A stretch of DNA of 64,000 nt. Source: Streptomyces katrae. Its GTDB lineage: Bacteria > Actinomycetota > Actinomycetes > Streptomycetales > Streptomycetaceae. The notes under the pieces were generated by a model. It was not told the DNA's origin. It worked only from the letters and a program-made list of their open reading frames with translations, and did no database searches. This document shows positions 7,832-17,507 of the stretch, piece after piece; position 1 is the stretch's first letter, and each line of letters starts with the position of its first letter. The stretch spans positions 6,299,560 through 6,363,559 of the forward strand of contig NZ_CP020042.1 in NCBI RefSeq assembly GCF_002028425.1. Reading direction: 5' to 3'. The position numbers and the translations under genes were made by a program.

Positions 7832-9020
7832 GCTCCTTCCCCCGCCGCCCACCGACCCGCTGTGGGACCTGACGTACGAGTTCGGCTCCGACGAGCGGGC
7901 CGAGCGGCTGAACCTGGTGCTCGGCGTCTACCGCGACCACACGGGCCGCACGCCGGTCATGGCCGCCGTCCGCGAGGCGGAGATACGGCTCGCGGAACGT
8001 TCCGAGTCCAAGGAGTACCGGGGCCTGTCCGGCAACTCCGCCTTCAACCGGGCCCTGCTCACCCTGGTCCTCGGGGACACCGGCCCGCAGGGCCCGGCCG
8101 GCCGGGCCGCGGCCGTCCAGACCGTCGCGGGCTCCGGGGCGCTGCGGCTGCTGGCCGACCTGATCTGCCGCACCCGCCCGGGCGCCACCGTGTGGATCAG
8201 CGACCCGGCGTACGTCAACCACCGCCCCATCCTGGAGGCGGCCGGGCTGGAGGTCCGCACCTACCGCTGGCGCGACGCCGAGGGCCGCTTCGACGCGGCC
8301 GGCGTCCTGCGCGACCTCGCGGCGGCCACCCGCGACGACGTGGTGCTGCTCCAGGGCTGCTGCCACAACCCCACCGGCGTCGACCCCGAGCCCGAGGACT
8401 GGGAGGCCCTGGCCGCGCTGGCGGTCCGCGACGGCTGGGTGCCGTTCGTCGACCTGGCCTACCACGGACTCGGCGACGGGCTGGAGGCCGACCTCGGGGC
8501 CACCCGCCTGCTCGCCGACCGGGTGCCGGAGATGCTCATCGCCGTCAGCTGCTCGAAGAACTTCGGCCTGTACAGCGACCGCACCGGCTGCGCCATCGTC
8601 CTCGGTGCCTCCGAGCGGGCCGTGCGGCACGCCGAGACGGCCCTGCAGAACGCCGCCCGGACGCTGTACTCGATGCCGCCCGAGCACGGGGCCGCCGTCG
8701 TCACCACCGTCCTGGAGGACGAGGGGCTGCGGGCCGCCTGGCGGGCCGAGCTGGAGGTCATGCGCGGCCGCATCGAGGCCAACCGCACGAACCTCGCCGC
8801 ACGGCTGGCGGAGCTCGGCTGGGGCCCGCAGGCGGCCTCGCTCGCACGGCAGCGCGGAATGTTCTCCATGCTGCCCCTGACCCCCGAGGAGATGCTCAGG
8901 CTGCGCCGGCAGTACGCCATCTACGGGACCACCGCCGGGCGGATCAACATCGCGGGCATCGAGGCCGGGCGGATCCCCTGCCTCGCGCGGGGAGTCGCGG
9001 GCGTACTCGCCGGCCGCTGA
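7824..9020 (+). CDS. Aspartate/aromatic amino acid aminotransferase (class I)
   Basis: A 398-residue PLP-dependent transaminase of the TyrB/AspC subgroup: the N-terminal LNLVLGVYRDHTGRTPV, substrate loop HNPTGVDP (NPTG 182-185), cofactor Asp210 in FVDLAYHG, and PLP lysine Lys245 in SCSKNFGLYSDRTG are all intact. It would interconvert an amino acid and 2-oxo acid in the cytoplasm. The start overlaps the EamA transporter stop by eight bases, so the two are co-translated and presumably act on related amino acids under the divergent Lrp regulator. Confidence 0.92.
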   Translation: MLELLPPPPTDPLWDLTYEFGSDERAERLNLVLGVYRDHTGRTPVMAAVREAEIRLAERSESKEYRGLSGNSAFNRALLTLVLGDTGPQGPAGRAAAVQTVAGSGALRLLADLICRTRPGATVWISDPAYVNHRPILEAAGLEVRTYRWRDAEGRFDAAGVLRDLAAATRDDVVLLQGCCHNPTGVDPEPEDWEALAALAVRDGWVPFVDLAYHGLGDGLEADLGATRLLADRVPEMLIAVSCSKNFGLYSDRTGCAIVLGASERAVRHAETALQNAARTLYSMPPEHGAAVVTTVLEDEGLRAAWRAELEVMRGRIEANRTNLAARLAELGWGPQAASLARQRGMFSMLPLTPEEMLRLRRQYAIYGTTAGRINIAGIEAGRIPCLARGVAGVLAGR

Positions 9021-9153
9021 ACCGCTGGACAAAGCATGCAGGTCGAGAGCCCCTGGAGAATGGCCGGATAGAACTCACAGCGGGCGGTGGGCAGTTGGCC
9101 GTGTGGCATCATGGCCGCGTTGTCGACCGCTGGGTTCGCCGGAGGACTGAGGG

Positions 9154-9777
9154 ATGAAGTTACCTGGCTCCGCGTTACCGGCGTCGGAGGACCGCAGGCT
9201 CAGGCGGCGGCTGAAGAAGGTGCGCCGGACCTGCGAAGGGCTGCTCGCGGAATGGGGCATGGAGCACGGCTGCGGCATCGACGAGCTCCACGCGCACCTC
9301 AGCGCGCGGCGCGGGCGTCCCATCCACCTGATCCCGACGGCCTTCCCCGAACGCCACCTGTTCGGGATATGGCTGAAAACGGATGACTTCGACATCATCG
9401 CCTTCGAGAAGGCGGCTTCGGCGTCGCACAAGGAACACATCATCGCCCACGAACTCGCCCACATCGCCTTCGACCACCAGGGGTCCCTGCAACTGGACCA
9501 GGCAGGCGCCGGTCCGCGCGAGCCGGAGGTGACGGGAGGAGTGGGCGAGGCGGGTGCGCTGTTCTCCGACGTCGACCCCGAGGCCGTGCGCAGCGTGCTG
9601 ATGCGTTCCCGCTACAGCGACGACGAGGAGCAGGAGGCCGAGACGATGGCCTCCCTGATCCTGGCCCGGGCCAACAAGCGGTGGACCGAGCCCGCCTGGG
9701 GGGTGCCGGACGAGGCCGCCGAGATAGTGGCCCGGATAGAGAGCGGTCTGGGCAGGCCCGAGCAGGGGCCGGCGTGA
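9154..9777 (+). CDS. ImmA/IrrE-type metallopeptidase-like protein
   Basis: A 207-residue soluble protein with an HELAH zinc motif (99-103, in HIIAHELAHIAFDH), characteristic of the ImmA/IrrE metallopeptidase family, whose members cleave repressors or act as toxin-system components. No separate HTH is recognisable, though the N-terminus is very basic. The ATG follows GAGG (GGAGGACTGAGGGATG). Its stop overlaps the GTG of the next gene (GTGA), and that gene overlaps a third (ATGA), so the three are one translationally coupled unit. Similar pairs next to MAB_1171c-type membrane proteins are known in actinomycetes; the function is unknown. Confidence 0.8.
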   Translation: MKLPGSALPASEDRRLRRRLKKVRRTCEGLLAEWGMEHGCGIDELHAHLSARRGRPIHLIPTAFPERHLFGIWLKTDDFDIIAFEKAASASHKEHIIAHELAHIAFDHQGSLQLDQAGAGPREPEVTGGVGEAGALFSDVDPEAVRSVLMRSRYSDDEEQEAETMASLILARANKRWTEPAWGVPDEAAEIVARIESGLGRPEQGPA

Positions 9778-10982
9778 TCTACGCGATCCTCGCGTGGGTC
9801 TGTGCCTTCGTCGGCCTCGCGGCCTTCGCCTACCGGCTCCCGGACCTGCTGCGCAGACGGCACGACGTCGCCCTGTGGGCGCTGTGCACCTACTTCCTGT
9901 GCTCCGGGATCAGCTTCCTGGTCGACCTGGACCTGCTGCGGCTGCACATCTCCGCCTTCTTCGGGCTGCCGAACATCACCTCGCTGATCACCCAGGCGGC
10001 GGTCGTGGTGCTCACCGCCGCGCAGCAGGTGGTCCTCGTCTACTGGTCCTCACCGCCCGCCGAGGCGCGCCGGATGGCCCGCCGGCGCGTCCTCGGCTTC
10101 GGCGGCGCGCTCGCCGTGCTCGTCGTCTCCTCCTTCTCCGTCGGCCCGGTGGCGCACTCGGAGACGGCCACCTCCACGATCCTGCTCAGCATCCAGCACG
10201 GCGGATACGCCGTGTACATGTCCTTCTACCTGCTGGTCTGCGCGGTCGGGCAGTTCGAGACCGTGCGCCTGTCGCTGCGCTTCACCACCATGGCCAACCG
10301 CCAGTGGCTCAAGGTCGGCATGCGCACCGTCACCGTCGGCGCCAGCATGATCCTCGTCTACTGCGTCACCCGCGGAATCCAGATCGCCGGCACCCGCCTG
10401 GACTTCGACGGCAGCGCCCTCGACCCCATCCAGTGGACGGCCGGCAGCGTCGGCGCCCTCCTCCAGATCGCCGGCTGGACCATCCCCTCCTGGGGCATCC
10501 GCATCACCCGCGCCCGCGGCTGGATCCGCTCCTACCGCTCCTGGCACCGGCTGCGGCCCCTGTGGTGGGCGCTGTACCAGGCCTCGCCGGACATCGCCCT
10601 GGACCCGCCACGCTCCCGGCTGCGCGACCTCGTGCCCCCGCGGGACCCGCACTACCGCCTCTACCGCCGCGTCATCGAGATCCGCGACGGGCAGCTGATC
10701 CTGCGCACCTCCCTGTCCCTGGAGGACTTCTCCCGCGTGGCCCGCTCCCTGGACCTCCCCGAGGACCCGACCTCGCCCCTGGGCGAGGCCCTGCAGGTGC
10801 GCGCCGTCCTCAGCCGGCCCGCCGAGGAGCGGGCGGAGCGCGCCGACGCCTCCGAGATCCCCGCGCGGCCCCCGTACGAGGACTTCCGCGACGAGGTGGA
10901 GTGGCTGAGCCAGGTGGCCTCCTCCTTCAACCGGCTCGGCCAGGGCCGCCCCGGGCCGGTCGACGCGGGCCTGCTGTCATGA
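9774..10982 (+). CDS. MAB_1171c-family multi-pass membrane protein
   Basis: A 402-residue protein with about seven hydrophobic helices in the first 250 residues (starting VIYAILAWVCAFVGLAAFAYRLPDLL) and a charged cytoplasmic C-terminal domain of about 150 residues. It resembles the actinobacterial MAB_1171c putative transporter family; transport has not been shown, and the layout would equally suit a membrane sensor. GTG at 9774 overlaps the peptidase stop by four bases, and its TGA overlaps the next ATG. Coupled expression with a putative protease and a TPR protein suggests a signalling or regulated-proteolysis complex at the membrane (inference). Confidence 0.75.
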   Translation: MIYAILAWVCAFVGLAAFAYRLPDLLRRRHDVALWALCTYFLCSGISFLVDLDLLRLHISAFFGLPNITSLITQAAVVVLTAAQQVVLVYWSSPPAEARRMARRRVLGFGGALAVLVVSSFSVGPVAHSETATSTILLSIQHGGYAVYMSFYLLVCAVGQFETVRLSLRFTTMANRQWLKVGMRTVTVGASMILVYCVTRGIQIAGTRLDFDGSALDPIQWTAGSVGALLQIAGWTIPSWGIRITRARGWIRSYRSWHRLRPLWWALYQASPDIALDPPRSRLRDLVPPRDPHYRLYRRVIEIRDGQLILRTSLSLEDFSRVARSLDLPEDPTSPLGEALQVRAVLSRPAEERAERADASEIPARPPYEDFRDEVEWLSQVASSFNRLGQGRPGPVDAGLLS

Positions 10983-11893
10983 CGGCACCCGGGCGGGAGC
11001 CGGGGGAGTGCCAGGACCTGGTCCCCCTGGCCGCGGGGGCCGTCGCACGCCTGGTCGCCCTCGACACCGGGCGGGGCGCGACCGCGGCCGTGGCCGCCGT
11101 ACGGGAGGCCGTGCGACCGCTCCCGCAGCTGTCGGCCGCCCCGGACACCCTGCGCGGCCTCGGCCCCGACCCGCTCGCCGCCCTCGCCGAGCTGGCGGAG
11201 GTCATCGGCTGGATCCTCTTCGACGCGGGCCACTACCGCCGTGCCCACCGGATGAACGCGCGGGCCCTCGCCCTGGCGGAACTGTGCGGGGACCGCTGGA
11301 CGGCCCGGCTGACCCTGCTCAACCACAGCATGCTCACCACCCACACCGGCCGCCCCCGGGCCGCCCTGGACGCCGCCGCCCGGGTGGCCGGGCCGCGCCC
11401 GCTGCCCGCCCGCGTCGCCGGCCTCGTCCTGGTCCGCCGGGCCCACGCCACCGCCCTGCTCGGCGCGGACCGCGAACCCCTCCGGCTGATCGCCCGCGCC
11501 CAGAGCCGCTTCCTGGACGGGATCTCGCCCCGGGACCCGCACTGGGCGTGGTGGATCGACCAGACCGAACTCCTCGGCCACCAAGGCTGGGTCCACGCCC
11601 GGCTGCGCCGCTGGGACCGGGCCATCCCGCTGCTCTACGAGGCCGCCACCGCACCCGGCCCCTCCTACCGGCACCTGTTCTCCGCCGAGCTCCTCGCGGC
11701 GTTCGCCGGAGCCGGCGCCTGGCATGAGGCGGAGGAGCTCATCGGACGGATCGCCCCCCGGGCCGCGGCCATCGGCTCGGTCCGCACGACCGAGACGCTG
11801 GCCGCCACCGCGGCCGGTCTGCGCCACCGCCGCGGGGCCCCGGCCTCCCTGCGGGACGCGGCGGTCCACCTGCGGGAATCCCTGCCGGCCTGA
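10979..11893 (+). CDS. TPR-like protein, third gene of coupled trio
   Basis: A 304-residue all-helical protein, alanine- and leucine-rich, with repeated helix pairs such as LGHQGWVHARLRRWDRAIPLLYEAATAP and LLAAFAGAGAWHEAEELIGR that fit tetratricopeptide repeats. It looks like the C-terminal TPR half of Streptomyces HTH-TPR regulators but has no HTH. ATG overlaps the membrane-protein stop (ATGA). A role as peptide sensor or scaffold for the upstream two proteins is plausible but unproven. Confidence 0.7.
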   Translation: MTAPGREPGECQDLVPLAAGAVARLVALDTGRGATAAVAAVREAVRPLPQLSAAPDTLRGLGPDPLAALAELAEVIGWILFDAGHYRRAHRMNARALALAELCGDRWTARLTLLNHSMLTTHTGRPRAALDAAARVAGPRPLPARVAGLVLVRRAHATALLGADREPLRLIARAQSRFLDGISPRDPHWAWWIDQTELLGHQGWVHARLRRWDRAIPLLYEAATAPGPSYRHLFSAELLAAFAGAGAWHEAEELIGRIAPRAAAIGSVRTTETLAATAAGLRHRRGAPASLRDAAVHLRESLPA

Positions 11894-11985
11894 GCCGCCC
11901 GGCCCTTCGGAGGGACGGACCCGCCGGACGGCCGCCACGACGCGCGACACCGACACACCCACCACTCCACAGATTGGACGACGAC

Positions 11986-12465
11986 ATGCGCTCTCCACGG
12001 ATCTCGACGCCCGCCGCCGGCCTGCTGGCCGCGGCGGCCCTCCTCTTCGCCTTCGGCGGTCCGGTGTCGCAGGCCGCCTTCGGCACGCCCGCCGCCTCGG
12101 CCGCCCCGGCCGCGCAGCCCGCCGCCGAGCAGGGCACCCCGTACATCTCCACGCACCTCTACTTCGGCACGGGCCGGCACAACGGCAACCCGCCGATCAC
12201 CGAGGCGGAGTTCAACAAGTTCCTCGCCGACGTCATCACCCCCCGGTTCCCCTCCGGGCTCACCCTCCAGGAGGGCCGCGGCCAGTGGCGTGACAAGGAG
12301 GGCGACATCAACAGTGAGAGATCGTACGAGCTCACCGTGATGTACCCGGTGCGCGAGGCCGCCGCCCGCAACGCCGACATCGAGTACATCCGCAAGCTGT
12401 ACTGCACGACGTGGGAGCTGGAGTCCGTGGGCCGGGCCGACGTCCGCGCCCAGGTCGACTTCTGA
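11986..12465 (+). CDS. Secreted DUF3574 protein
   Basis: A 159-residue protein with a Sec signal peptide: basic start MRSPR, hydrophobic AAGLLAAAALLFAFGG, then an Ala/Pro-rich region with AXA cleavage sites near residues 35-45. The mature part begins GTPYISTHLYFGTG and contains the compact DUF3574 domain (TEAEFNKFLADVITPRFPSGLTLQEGRGQW ... CTTWELESV), whose function is unknown. ATG at 11986 is chosen because a GGA-rich site lies eight bases upstream; TTG at 11974 is in frame but less likely. It stands alone between the TPR gene and the phosphatase. Confidence 0.8.
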   Translation: MRSPRISTPAAGLLAAAALLFAFGGPVSQAAFGTPAASAAPAAQPAAEQGTPYISTHLYFGTGRHNGNPPITEAEFNKFLADVITPRFPSGLTLQEGRGQWRDKEGDINSERSYELTVMYPVREAAARNADIEYIRKLYCTTWELESVGRADVRAQVDF

Positions 12466-12612
12466 GTCCGGCGGGCAGGCGGCGCCGGGGGAGCGGCCTG
12501 GACGCCGGGCGCCCCTGCGCGCGCCGCCGCGCCCCCGCCGTTCCGCCCCCGCCACAGCGCCCCATACCGAGCCCTCGGATAGGGTGAATCGGTACGAATC
12601 GGACCCCTCGGG

Positions 12613-14691
12613 GTGAGGATCGGTGTATTGGACACGTACCAGTCGGCGAGCAGGGTGCCCGATCCGCCGGAAGCGGCCGTCGGGTACGCGGGCGTCCTGC
12701 GCGAGCTGCTGCCGATCGCCCTGTGGCGGGAGGACGCGGACGGCATCGTCGTGGAGTGGTCCCTGGCGGCCCAGGAACTCCTGGGCCACCGGCCCGAGGA
12801 GATCCTCGGCCGCCCCGGCACCGCCGTCCTCGTCCCCGAGGGCAACCGCGGACTCGCCGACGACCTGACCCGCCGCGTCCAGGCCGGCGAGACCGTCGTC
12901 GGCACCCTGCCCGTCCGCCACCGCGACGGCCACCGGGTCGCCATGGAGATGTGGATCGTGCCCGCCGCCGACCCCCGGGGCCGCAGGGGCGCCATGCTCA
13001 TCGCCGTCGAGACCTCCCAGGTCCTGCGCATGCGGGACTCCCTCGCCGCCCTCCAGAGCCTGTTCACCCAGTCCCCGATCGGTCTCGCCACCCTCGGCCC
13101 CGACCTGCGCTTCCTGCGCGTCAACGACGCCCTCGCCCGGATGAACGGCGTCCCCGCCGCCGACCACCTGGGCCGGCGGCTCACCGAGGTGGTCCCCGGG
13201 GTCAACGCCACCGCGCTGGAGGCCACCATGCGGCAGGTGCTCGAACGGGGCACCGCCGTCCTCGACGTCCGCCGCACCGGCCGCACCCCCGCCGACCCCG
13301 GCCACGACCACACCTGGTCCTGCTCCTACGCCCCCCTCCTCGACGGCAGCGGCCGCACCCTCGGCCTGATCGCCTCCCTCATCGACATCACCGAGGGCCA
13401 GCGCGCCCAGCAGGAGGCCGAACGCGCCCGCACCCGCTTCGCCCTCCTCGCCGAGGCCGGCACCCGCATCGGCACCACCCTCGACCTGGGCCGCACCGCC
13501 CAGGAGATCGTCGACCTGCTGGTGCCGCAGCTCGCCGACTCCGCCGACGTACAGCTCCTCGAAGCCGTCCTCGACCCCGACGAGACCCACGCCGCGGCCG
13601 CCGCCACCCACGGGGTCATGCGCCGCCTCGCCGCCGCCTTCCCCGACCCCACCGCCCCCACCGCCCGCCTGGTCCCCGGCCAGACCCTCCAGATCCCCGC
13701 CGGGTCCGTCTACGAACGGGTCATCGCCGAGGGCGTGCCGATGAACCTCTACGCCTCCGACGTCCCCGCCCTGATCACCGACCCCCGCGCCGACGCCCTG
13801 CGCGCCTACCTCGCCGCCCTCGGCTCGGCCCGCATGGTCCCGCTCGTCGCCCGCGGCAAGGTGCTCGGCGCCGTCGCCGTCACCAGGCTGCGCAGCCGCG
13901 AGCCCTTCGACGCGCAGGACTGCGTCCTGATCGACGAACTCGTCGCCCGGGCCGCCCTCAACATCGACAACGCCCGCATGTACACCGCCCAGCGGCACGC
14001 CGCCCTCACCCTCCAGCGCAGCCTCACCAACAGCGCCCTCCCCGACGTCCCCGGCCTCGAGCTGACCGGCCGCTACCTGCCCGCCAGCGACCACGACGTC
14101 GGCGGCGACTGGTACGACGTCATCCAGCTGCCCCGCGGCCGCACCGGCCTGGTCATCGGCGACGTCATGGGACACGGCATCCACGCCGCCGCCGTCATGG
14201 GCCAGCTCCGCACCGCCGTGCGCACCCTCGCCCGGCACGACGTGCCGCCCGCGCGGATGCTCCGCTCCCTGGACGCGGCCGTCCGCGACCTCGGCGAGGA
14301 CGAGATGGCCACCTGCGTCTACGCCGTGCACGACGCGGCCACCGGCTGCTGCGTCATCGCCCGCGCAGGGCACCCGCCGCCCGCCGTGGTCACCGCCGAC
14401 GGCACGGTCGCCTTCCTCCAGGGCCCGCCCGGCACCCCGCTGGGCACCGGAGGCCGCTCCTTCCCCTCCGAAACGGTCCGGCTGCCCCCCGGCAGCCTCC
14501 TCGCCCTCTACACCGACGGGCTGATCGAGGCCCGCGACCGGGACCTCGACGAGGGCATGGACCGCCTCGCCCGCGCCCTGCGGCAGCCCGCCCGGCCGCT
14601 GGAGGAGCTGTGCGAGGCCGTCCTGACCCGGCTGCTGCCCACCGCCCCGCAGGACGACGTGGCGGTCCTGCTGGCCCGCACCACCGGCTGA
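12613..14691 (+). CDS. PAS-PAS-GAF-SpoIIE (PP2C) phosphatase
   Basis: A 692-residue cytoplasmic sensor phosphatase. Order: PAS (about 25-130, IALWREDADGIVVEWSLAAQELLGH), second PAS (145-265, LFTQSPIGLATLGPDLRFLRVNDALARMNGV), GAF (285-450) and SpoIIE/PP2C (475-690; VGGDWYDVIQLPRGRTGLVIGDVMGHG and PQDDVAVLLAR carry the metal aspartates). In Streptomyces such proteins dephosphorylate anti-sigma-factor antagonists in partner-switching cascades. No HATPase domain is present. A TAGGGT hexamer at 12580-12585 is a likely -10. GTG 12613 is used; TTG 12628 with GAGG eight bases before it is a good alternative. Convergent with a related phosphatase 14 bp away. Confidence 0.9.
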   Translation: MRIGVLDTYQSASRVPDPPEAAVGYAGVLRELLPIALWREDADGIVVEWSLAAQELLGHRPEEILGRPGTAVLVPEGNRGLADDLTRRVQAGETVVGTLPVRHRDGHRVAMEMWIVPAADPRGRRGAMLIAVETSQVLRMRDSLAALQSLFTQSPIGLATLGPDLRFLRVNDALARMNGVPAADHLGRRLTEVVPGVNATALEATMRQVLERGTAVLDVRRTGRTPADPGHDHTWSCSYAPLLDGSGRTLGLIASLIDITEGQRAQQEAERARTRFALLAEAGTRIGTTLDLGRTAQEIVDLLVPQLADSADVQLLEAVLDPDETHAAAAATHGVMRRLAAAFPDPTAPTARLVPGQTLQIPAGSVYERVIAEGVPMNLYASDVPALITDPRADALRAYLAALGSARMVPLVARGKVLGAVAVTRLRSREPFDAQDCVLIDELVARAALNIDNARMYTAQRHAALTLQRSLTNSALPDVPGLELTGRYLPASDHDVGGDWYDVIQLPRGRTGLVIGDVMGHGIHAAAVMGQLRTAVRTLARHDVPPARMLRSLDAAVRDLGEDEMATCVYAVHDAATGCCVIARAGHPPPAVVTADGTVAFLQGPPGTPLGTGGRSFPSETVRLPPGSLLALYTDGLIEARDRDLDEGMDRLARALRQPARPLEELCEAVLTRLLPTAPQDDVAVLLARTTG

Positions 14692-14705
14692 CCGGTGGCG
14701 GCGGC

Positions 14706-17507
14706 TCACCAGGCCAGGTCCCCCAGCACGTCCGGGTCCAGACCCGGCGGCAGCTGCGGCTCCCCGCCCGCCGTACGCGACAGCTCCGCCCAGATGACCT
14801 TGCCCCGCTCCGTGTAGCGGGTGCCCCACCGCTCCGCGTACTGGGCGACGAGGAACAGCCCCCGGCCGCCCTCGTCGGTGGTGGCCGCGTAGCGCAGGTG
14901 CGGGGAGGTGCTGCTGCCGTCGGAGACCTCGCAGATCAGGTTCCGGTCGTTCAGCAGCCGGACCCTCATCGGCTCGTTCCCGTACCGGATCGCGTTGGTG
15001 ATCAGCTCGCTGAGGACCAGCTCGGCCGTGAACGAAAGCTCCTCCAGCCCCCACGCCTCCAGCTGCCCGGCCGCGGCCCGGCGCACCCGGGAGACGGCCG
15101 ACGGGTCGTCGGGCACCTCCCACTCCGCGATCCGGTGCGCATCCAGCCGCCGGGCCTCGGCGATCAGGAGTGCGATGTCGTCGCTCGGCGCCGGGAACAG
15201 CATCGCCGCCAGCACGTCCGCGCAGGCCTGCTCGGGGCTGCGGCCCGGCCGGGCCAGGGTCCGGCCCAGCAGCTCCAGCCCGGCGTCGAAGTCCCGGTCG
15301 CGGTCCTCCAGCAGCCCGTCCGTGAACAGCACCAGCCGGCTGCCCTCGGGCACTGCCAGCCCCGTCGCCTCGAAGGGCATCCCGCCCACCCCGAGCGGCA
15401 GCCCGGTCGGCAGCTCCGGGAACTCCACCCGCCCGTCGGGGTGGACCAGCGCCGGCCCCGGATGGCCGGCGCTGGCCATCACGCAGTGCCCCGACACCGG
15501 GTCGTAGACGGCGTACAGGCAGGTGGCGCCGGTGATGCCGGCCGGCTCCTCGGCCCCCTCGCCCACCCCTTCGCCGGGCTCCTCGCCCGCGGCCGGCTCG
15601 CCGCCCTCCAGCTGGTCGATCCGGTCGATGAGCTCGTCCAGGTGGCCCAGCAGCTCGTCCGGGGGCATGTCCAGCGTCGAGAAGTTGTGCACGGCCGTGC
15701 GCAGCCGGCCCATCGTGGCCGCCGCGTGCACCCCGTGCCCCACCACGTCGCCCACCACCAGCGCCACCCGCGCCCCCGGCAGCGGGATCACGTCGAACCA
15801 GTCCCCGCCCACCCCGGCCTTCGCCGGCAGGTACCGGAACGCGGTCTCCACCGCGCTCAGGTCCGGCAGCACCCGGGGCAGCAGACTGCGCTGGAGGGTC
15901 ACGGCGGTGGCGTGCTCACGGGTGAAGCGGCGGGCGTTGTCGATGGAGACGGCCGCACGCGCCCCCAGCTCCTCCGCGAAGGACAGGTCCTCCTCGTCGA
16001 AGGGCTCGGGGGTGTCCGCGGCCCGCCAGAAGTTCGCCATCCCCAGCACCACGCCCCGCGCCTGGAGCGGTACGGAGATCAGCGAGTGGAACCCGTACTC
16101 CAGGGCCACCCGCGTCCCGGCCGCGTCGGCCGCCCGCCAGCCCATCGCGGCCTGCAGGTCGGCGGCCAGCACCGCCCGCCCGGCGTCCAGGGCCTCCGCC
16201 ATCGGAGCGTCGGGCACCGCGAAGAAGATGGTGTCCCCGACCGGCTGGAGCGGCTGGTCGGCGCGCACCCCCGTCATCGCCGCCCGCCGCATCCGCGCGT
16301 GCATCCCCGCCACCGGCGAGGGCTCGTCCCCGCGCAGCACCGGCTCCAGCAGCTCGACGGTGACGAAGTCCGCGAAGCGCGGCACGGCCACCTCCGACAG
16401 CTCCTCCGCGGTGCGCACCACGTCCAGGGTGGTCCCGATCCGCCCCCCGGCGTCGTACAGCAGCTGCAGCCGCTCCCGGGCCACCTCGGCGCGGCCGGAC
16501 AGCGCGGCGAGCTCGGTGGTGTCGCGCAGGGTCATCACGCTGCCCGAGGGCCGTCCGCCGAACGGCGCGGTGGGCCGTACGTTGACGGCCAGCAGCCGGT
16601 CGCCCGCCAGGTGGACCTCGTCCGTGGCCACCCGCCCGGACAGCAGCAGCCCGGCGGTGCGCGGATCGAGGCCCAGCTCGCCGACGTCCCGCTGCTCGGC
16701 GTCGGGCGGCAGGTCCAGCAGCCGGCGCGCCTCGTCGTTGGCGAGCAGCAGCCGGTGGTCGGCGCCGACGATGAGCACCCCCTCGCGCACGGCGTGCAGC
16801 ACCGCCTCGTGGTGCTCGTTCATCCGGGCCAGCTCGGCGGCGCCCAGGCCCCGGGTCTGGCGCCGCAGCCGCCGGCTGACCAGGGCGGCCCCGGCGGTGC
16901 CCAGCAGCAGGGCGCCGGCGGCGGCCCCGATCAGCAGCGGGAGCTGTCCCTCGACCACGTGGCCGAGGTTCTCGATCTCTATGCCGGTGGAGACCAGCCC
17001 GACCACCTTGCCCCCGGCGTCCCGCACGGGGACCACGGCCCGGACCGCGTCACTGGGCGCACCCCGGAACACCTCGGTGAAGGGCTCCCCGGCTGCCGCC
17101 CGCCCGAGGTCGCCGGTGGCGCGCTTGCCGATCAGGTCGGGCCGGGCGTCGGTGTAGCGGACGCCGTCGGTGCTCAGGACGGAGACGAAGTCGAGGCCGG
17201 AGGCCTTGCGGGCGGCGTCGGCCAGGGGCTGGAGCTCGGCGGTGGGGTCGGGGGAGGCCAGCGCGGCGGGCAGGCCGGGGGCGTGGGCGAAGGCCTCGGC
17301 GGCGGCCAGCGAACGGTTGCGGGCGTCCTTCTCGCTGTCGTGGCCGGCCTGGAAGAACAGGGCCAGCGCGGCGGCCGTGATCAGCAGCAGCACGATGAGC
17401 GCCTGGAGGGCGAACACCTGGCCGGCGAGACTGCTGCGGGCCAGCGAGAGGCGCGCGAGCAGGCTCGCCGGCCGCGTATCCCTGTGCCGACCCGAACGTC
17501 CGGTCAT
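14706..17507 (-). CDS. Membrane sensor SpoIIE phosphatase with HATPase domain
   Basis: A 933-residue multidomain protein. A membrane helix at about 28-50, an extracytoplasmic Cache-like sensor (about 50-175) and a second helix (LPLLIGAAAGALLLGTAG) precede PAS (about 225-320), GAF (about 340-520), SpoIIE/PP2C (about 535-790; VGGDWFDVIPLPGARVALVVGDVVGHG) and a C-terminal HATPase_c anti-sigma kinase-like domain (ELVLSELITNAIRYG ... DEGGRGLFLVAQYAERWG). It could both phosphorylate and dephosphorylate partner-switch antagonists in response to an external ligand. An acidic Glu/Gly insertion (about 658-680) sits inside the phosphatase domain. Its ATG overlaps the AraC gene stop by four bases. Confidence 0.9.
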   Translation of the reverse strand: MTGRSGRHRDTRPASLLARLSLARSSLAGQVFALQALIVLLLITAAALALFFQAGHDSEKDARNRSLAAAEAFAHAPGLPAALASPDPTAELQPLADAARKASGLDFVSVLSTDGVRYTDARPDLIGKRATGDLGRAAAGEPFTEVFRGAPSDAVRAVVPVRDAGGKVVGLVSTGIEIENLGHVVEGQLPLLIGAAAGALLLGTAGAALVSRRLRRQTRGLGAAELARMNEHHEAVLHAVREGVLIVGADHRLLLANDEARRLLDLPPDAEQRDVGELGLDPRTAGLLLSGRVATDEVHLAGDRLLAVNVRPTAPFGGRPSGSVMTLRDTTELAALSGRAEVARERLQLLYDAGGRIGTTLDVVRTAEELSEVAVPRFADFVTVELLEPVLRGDEPSPVAGMHARMRRAAMTGVRADQPLQPVGDTIFFAVPDAPMAEALDAGRAVLAADLQAAMGWRAADAAGTRVALEYGFHSLISVPLQARGVVLGMANFWRAADTPEPFDEEDLSFAEELGARAAVSIDNARRFTREHATAVTLQRSLLPRVLPDLSAVETAFRYLPAKAGVGGDWFDVIPLPGARVALVVGDVVGHGVHAAATMGRLRTAVHNFSTLDMPPDELLGHLDELIDRIDQLEGGEPAAGEEPGEGVGEGAEEPAGITGATCLYAVYDPVSGHCVMASAGHPGPALVHPDGRVEFPELPTGLPLGVGGMPFEATGLAVPEGSRLVLFTDGLLEDRDRDFDAGLELLGRTLARPGRSPEQACADVLAAMLFPAPSDDIALLIAEARRLDAHRIAEWEVPDDPSAVSRVRRAAAGQLEAWGLEELSFTAELVLSELITNAIRYGNEPMRVRLLNDRNLICEVSDGSSTSPHLRYAATTDEGGRGLFLVAQYAERWGTRYTERGKVIWAELSRTAGGEPQLPPGLDPDVLGDLAW

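Noticed and set aside
11665..15123. A 1152-codon minus-strand frame opposite the TPR, DUF3574 and phosphatase genes
   Set aside because: Gly/Ala/Val-rich antisense artefact with no domain similarity; it overlaps three well-supported genes.
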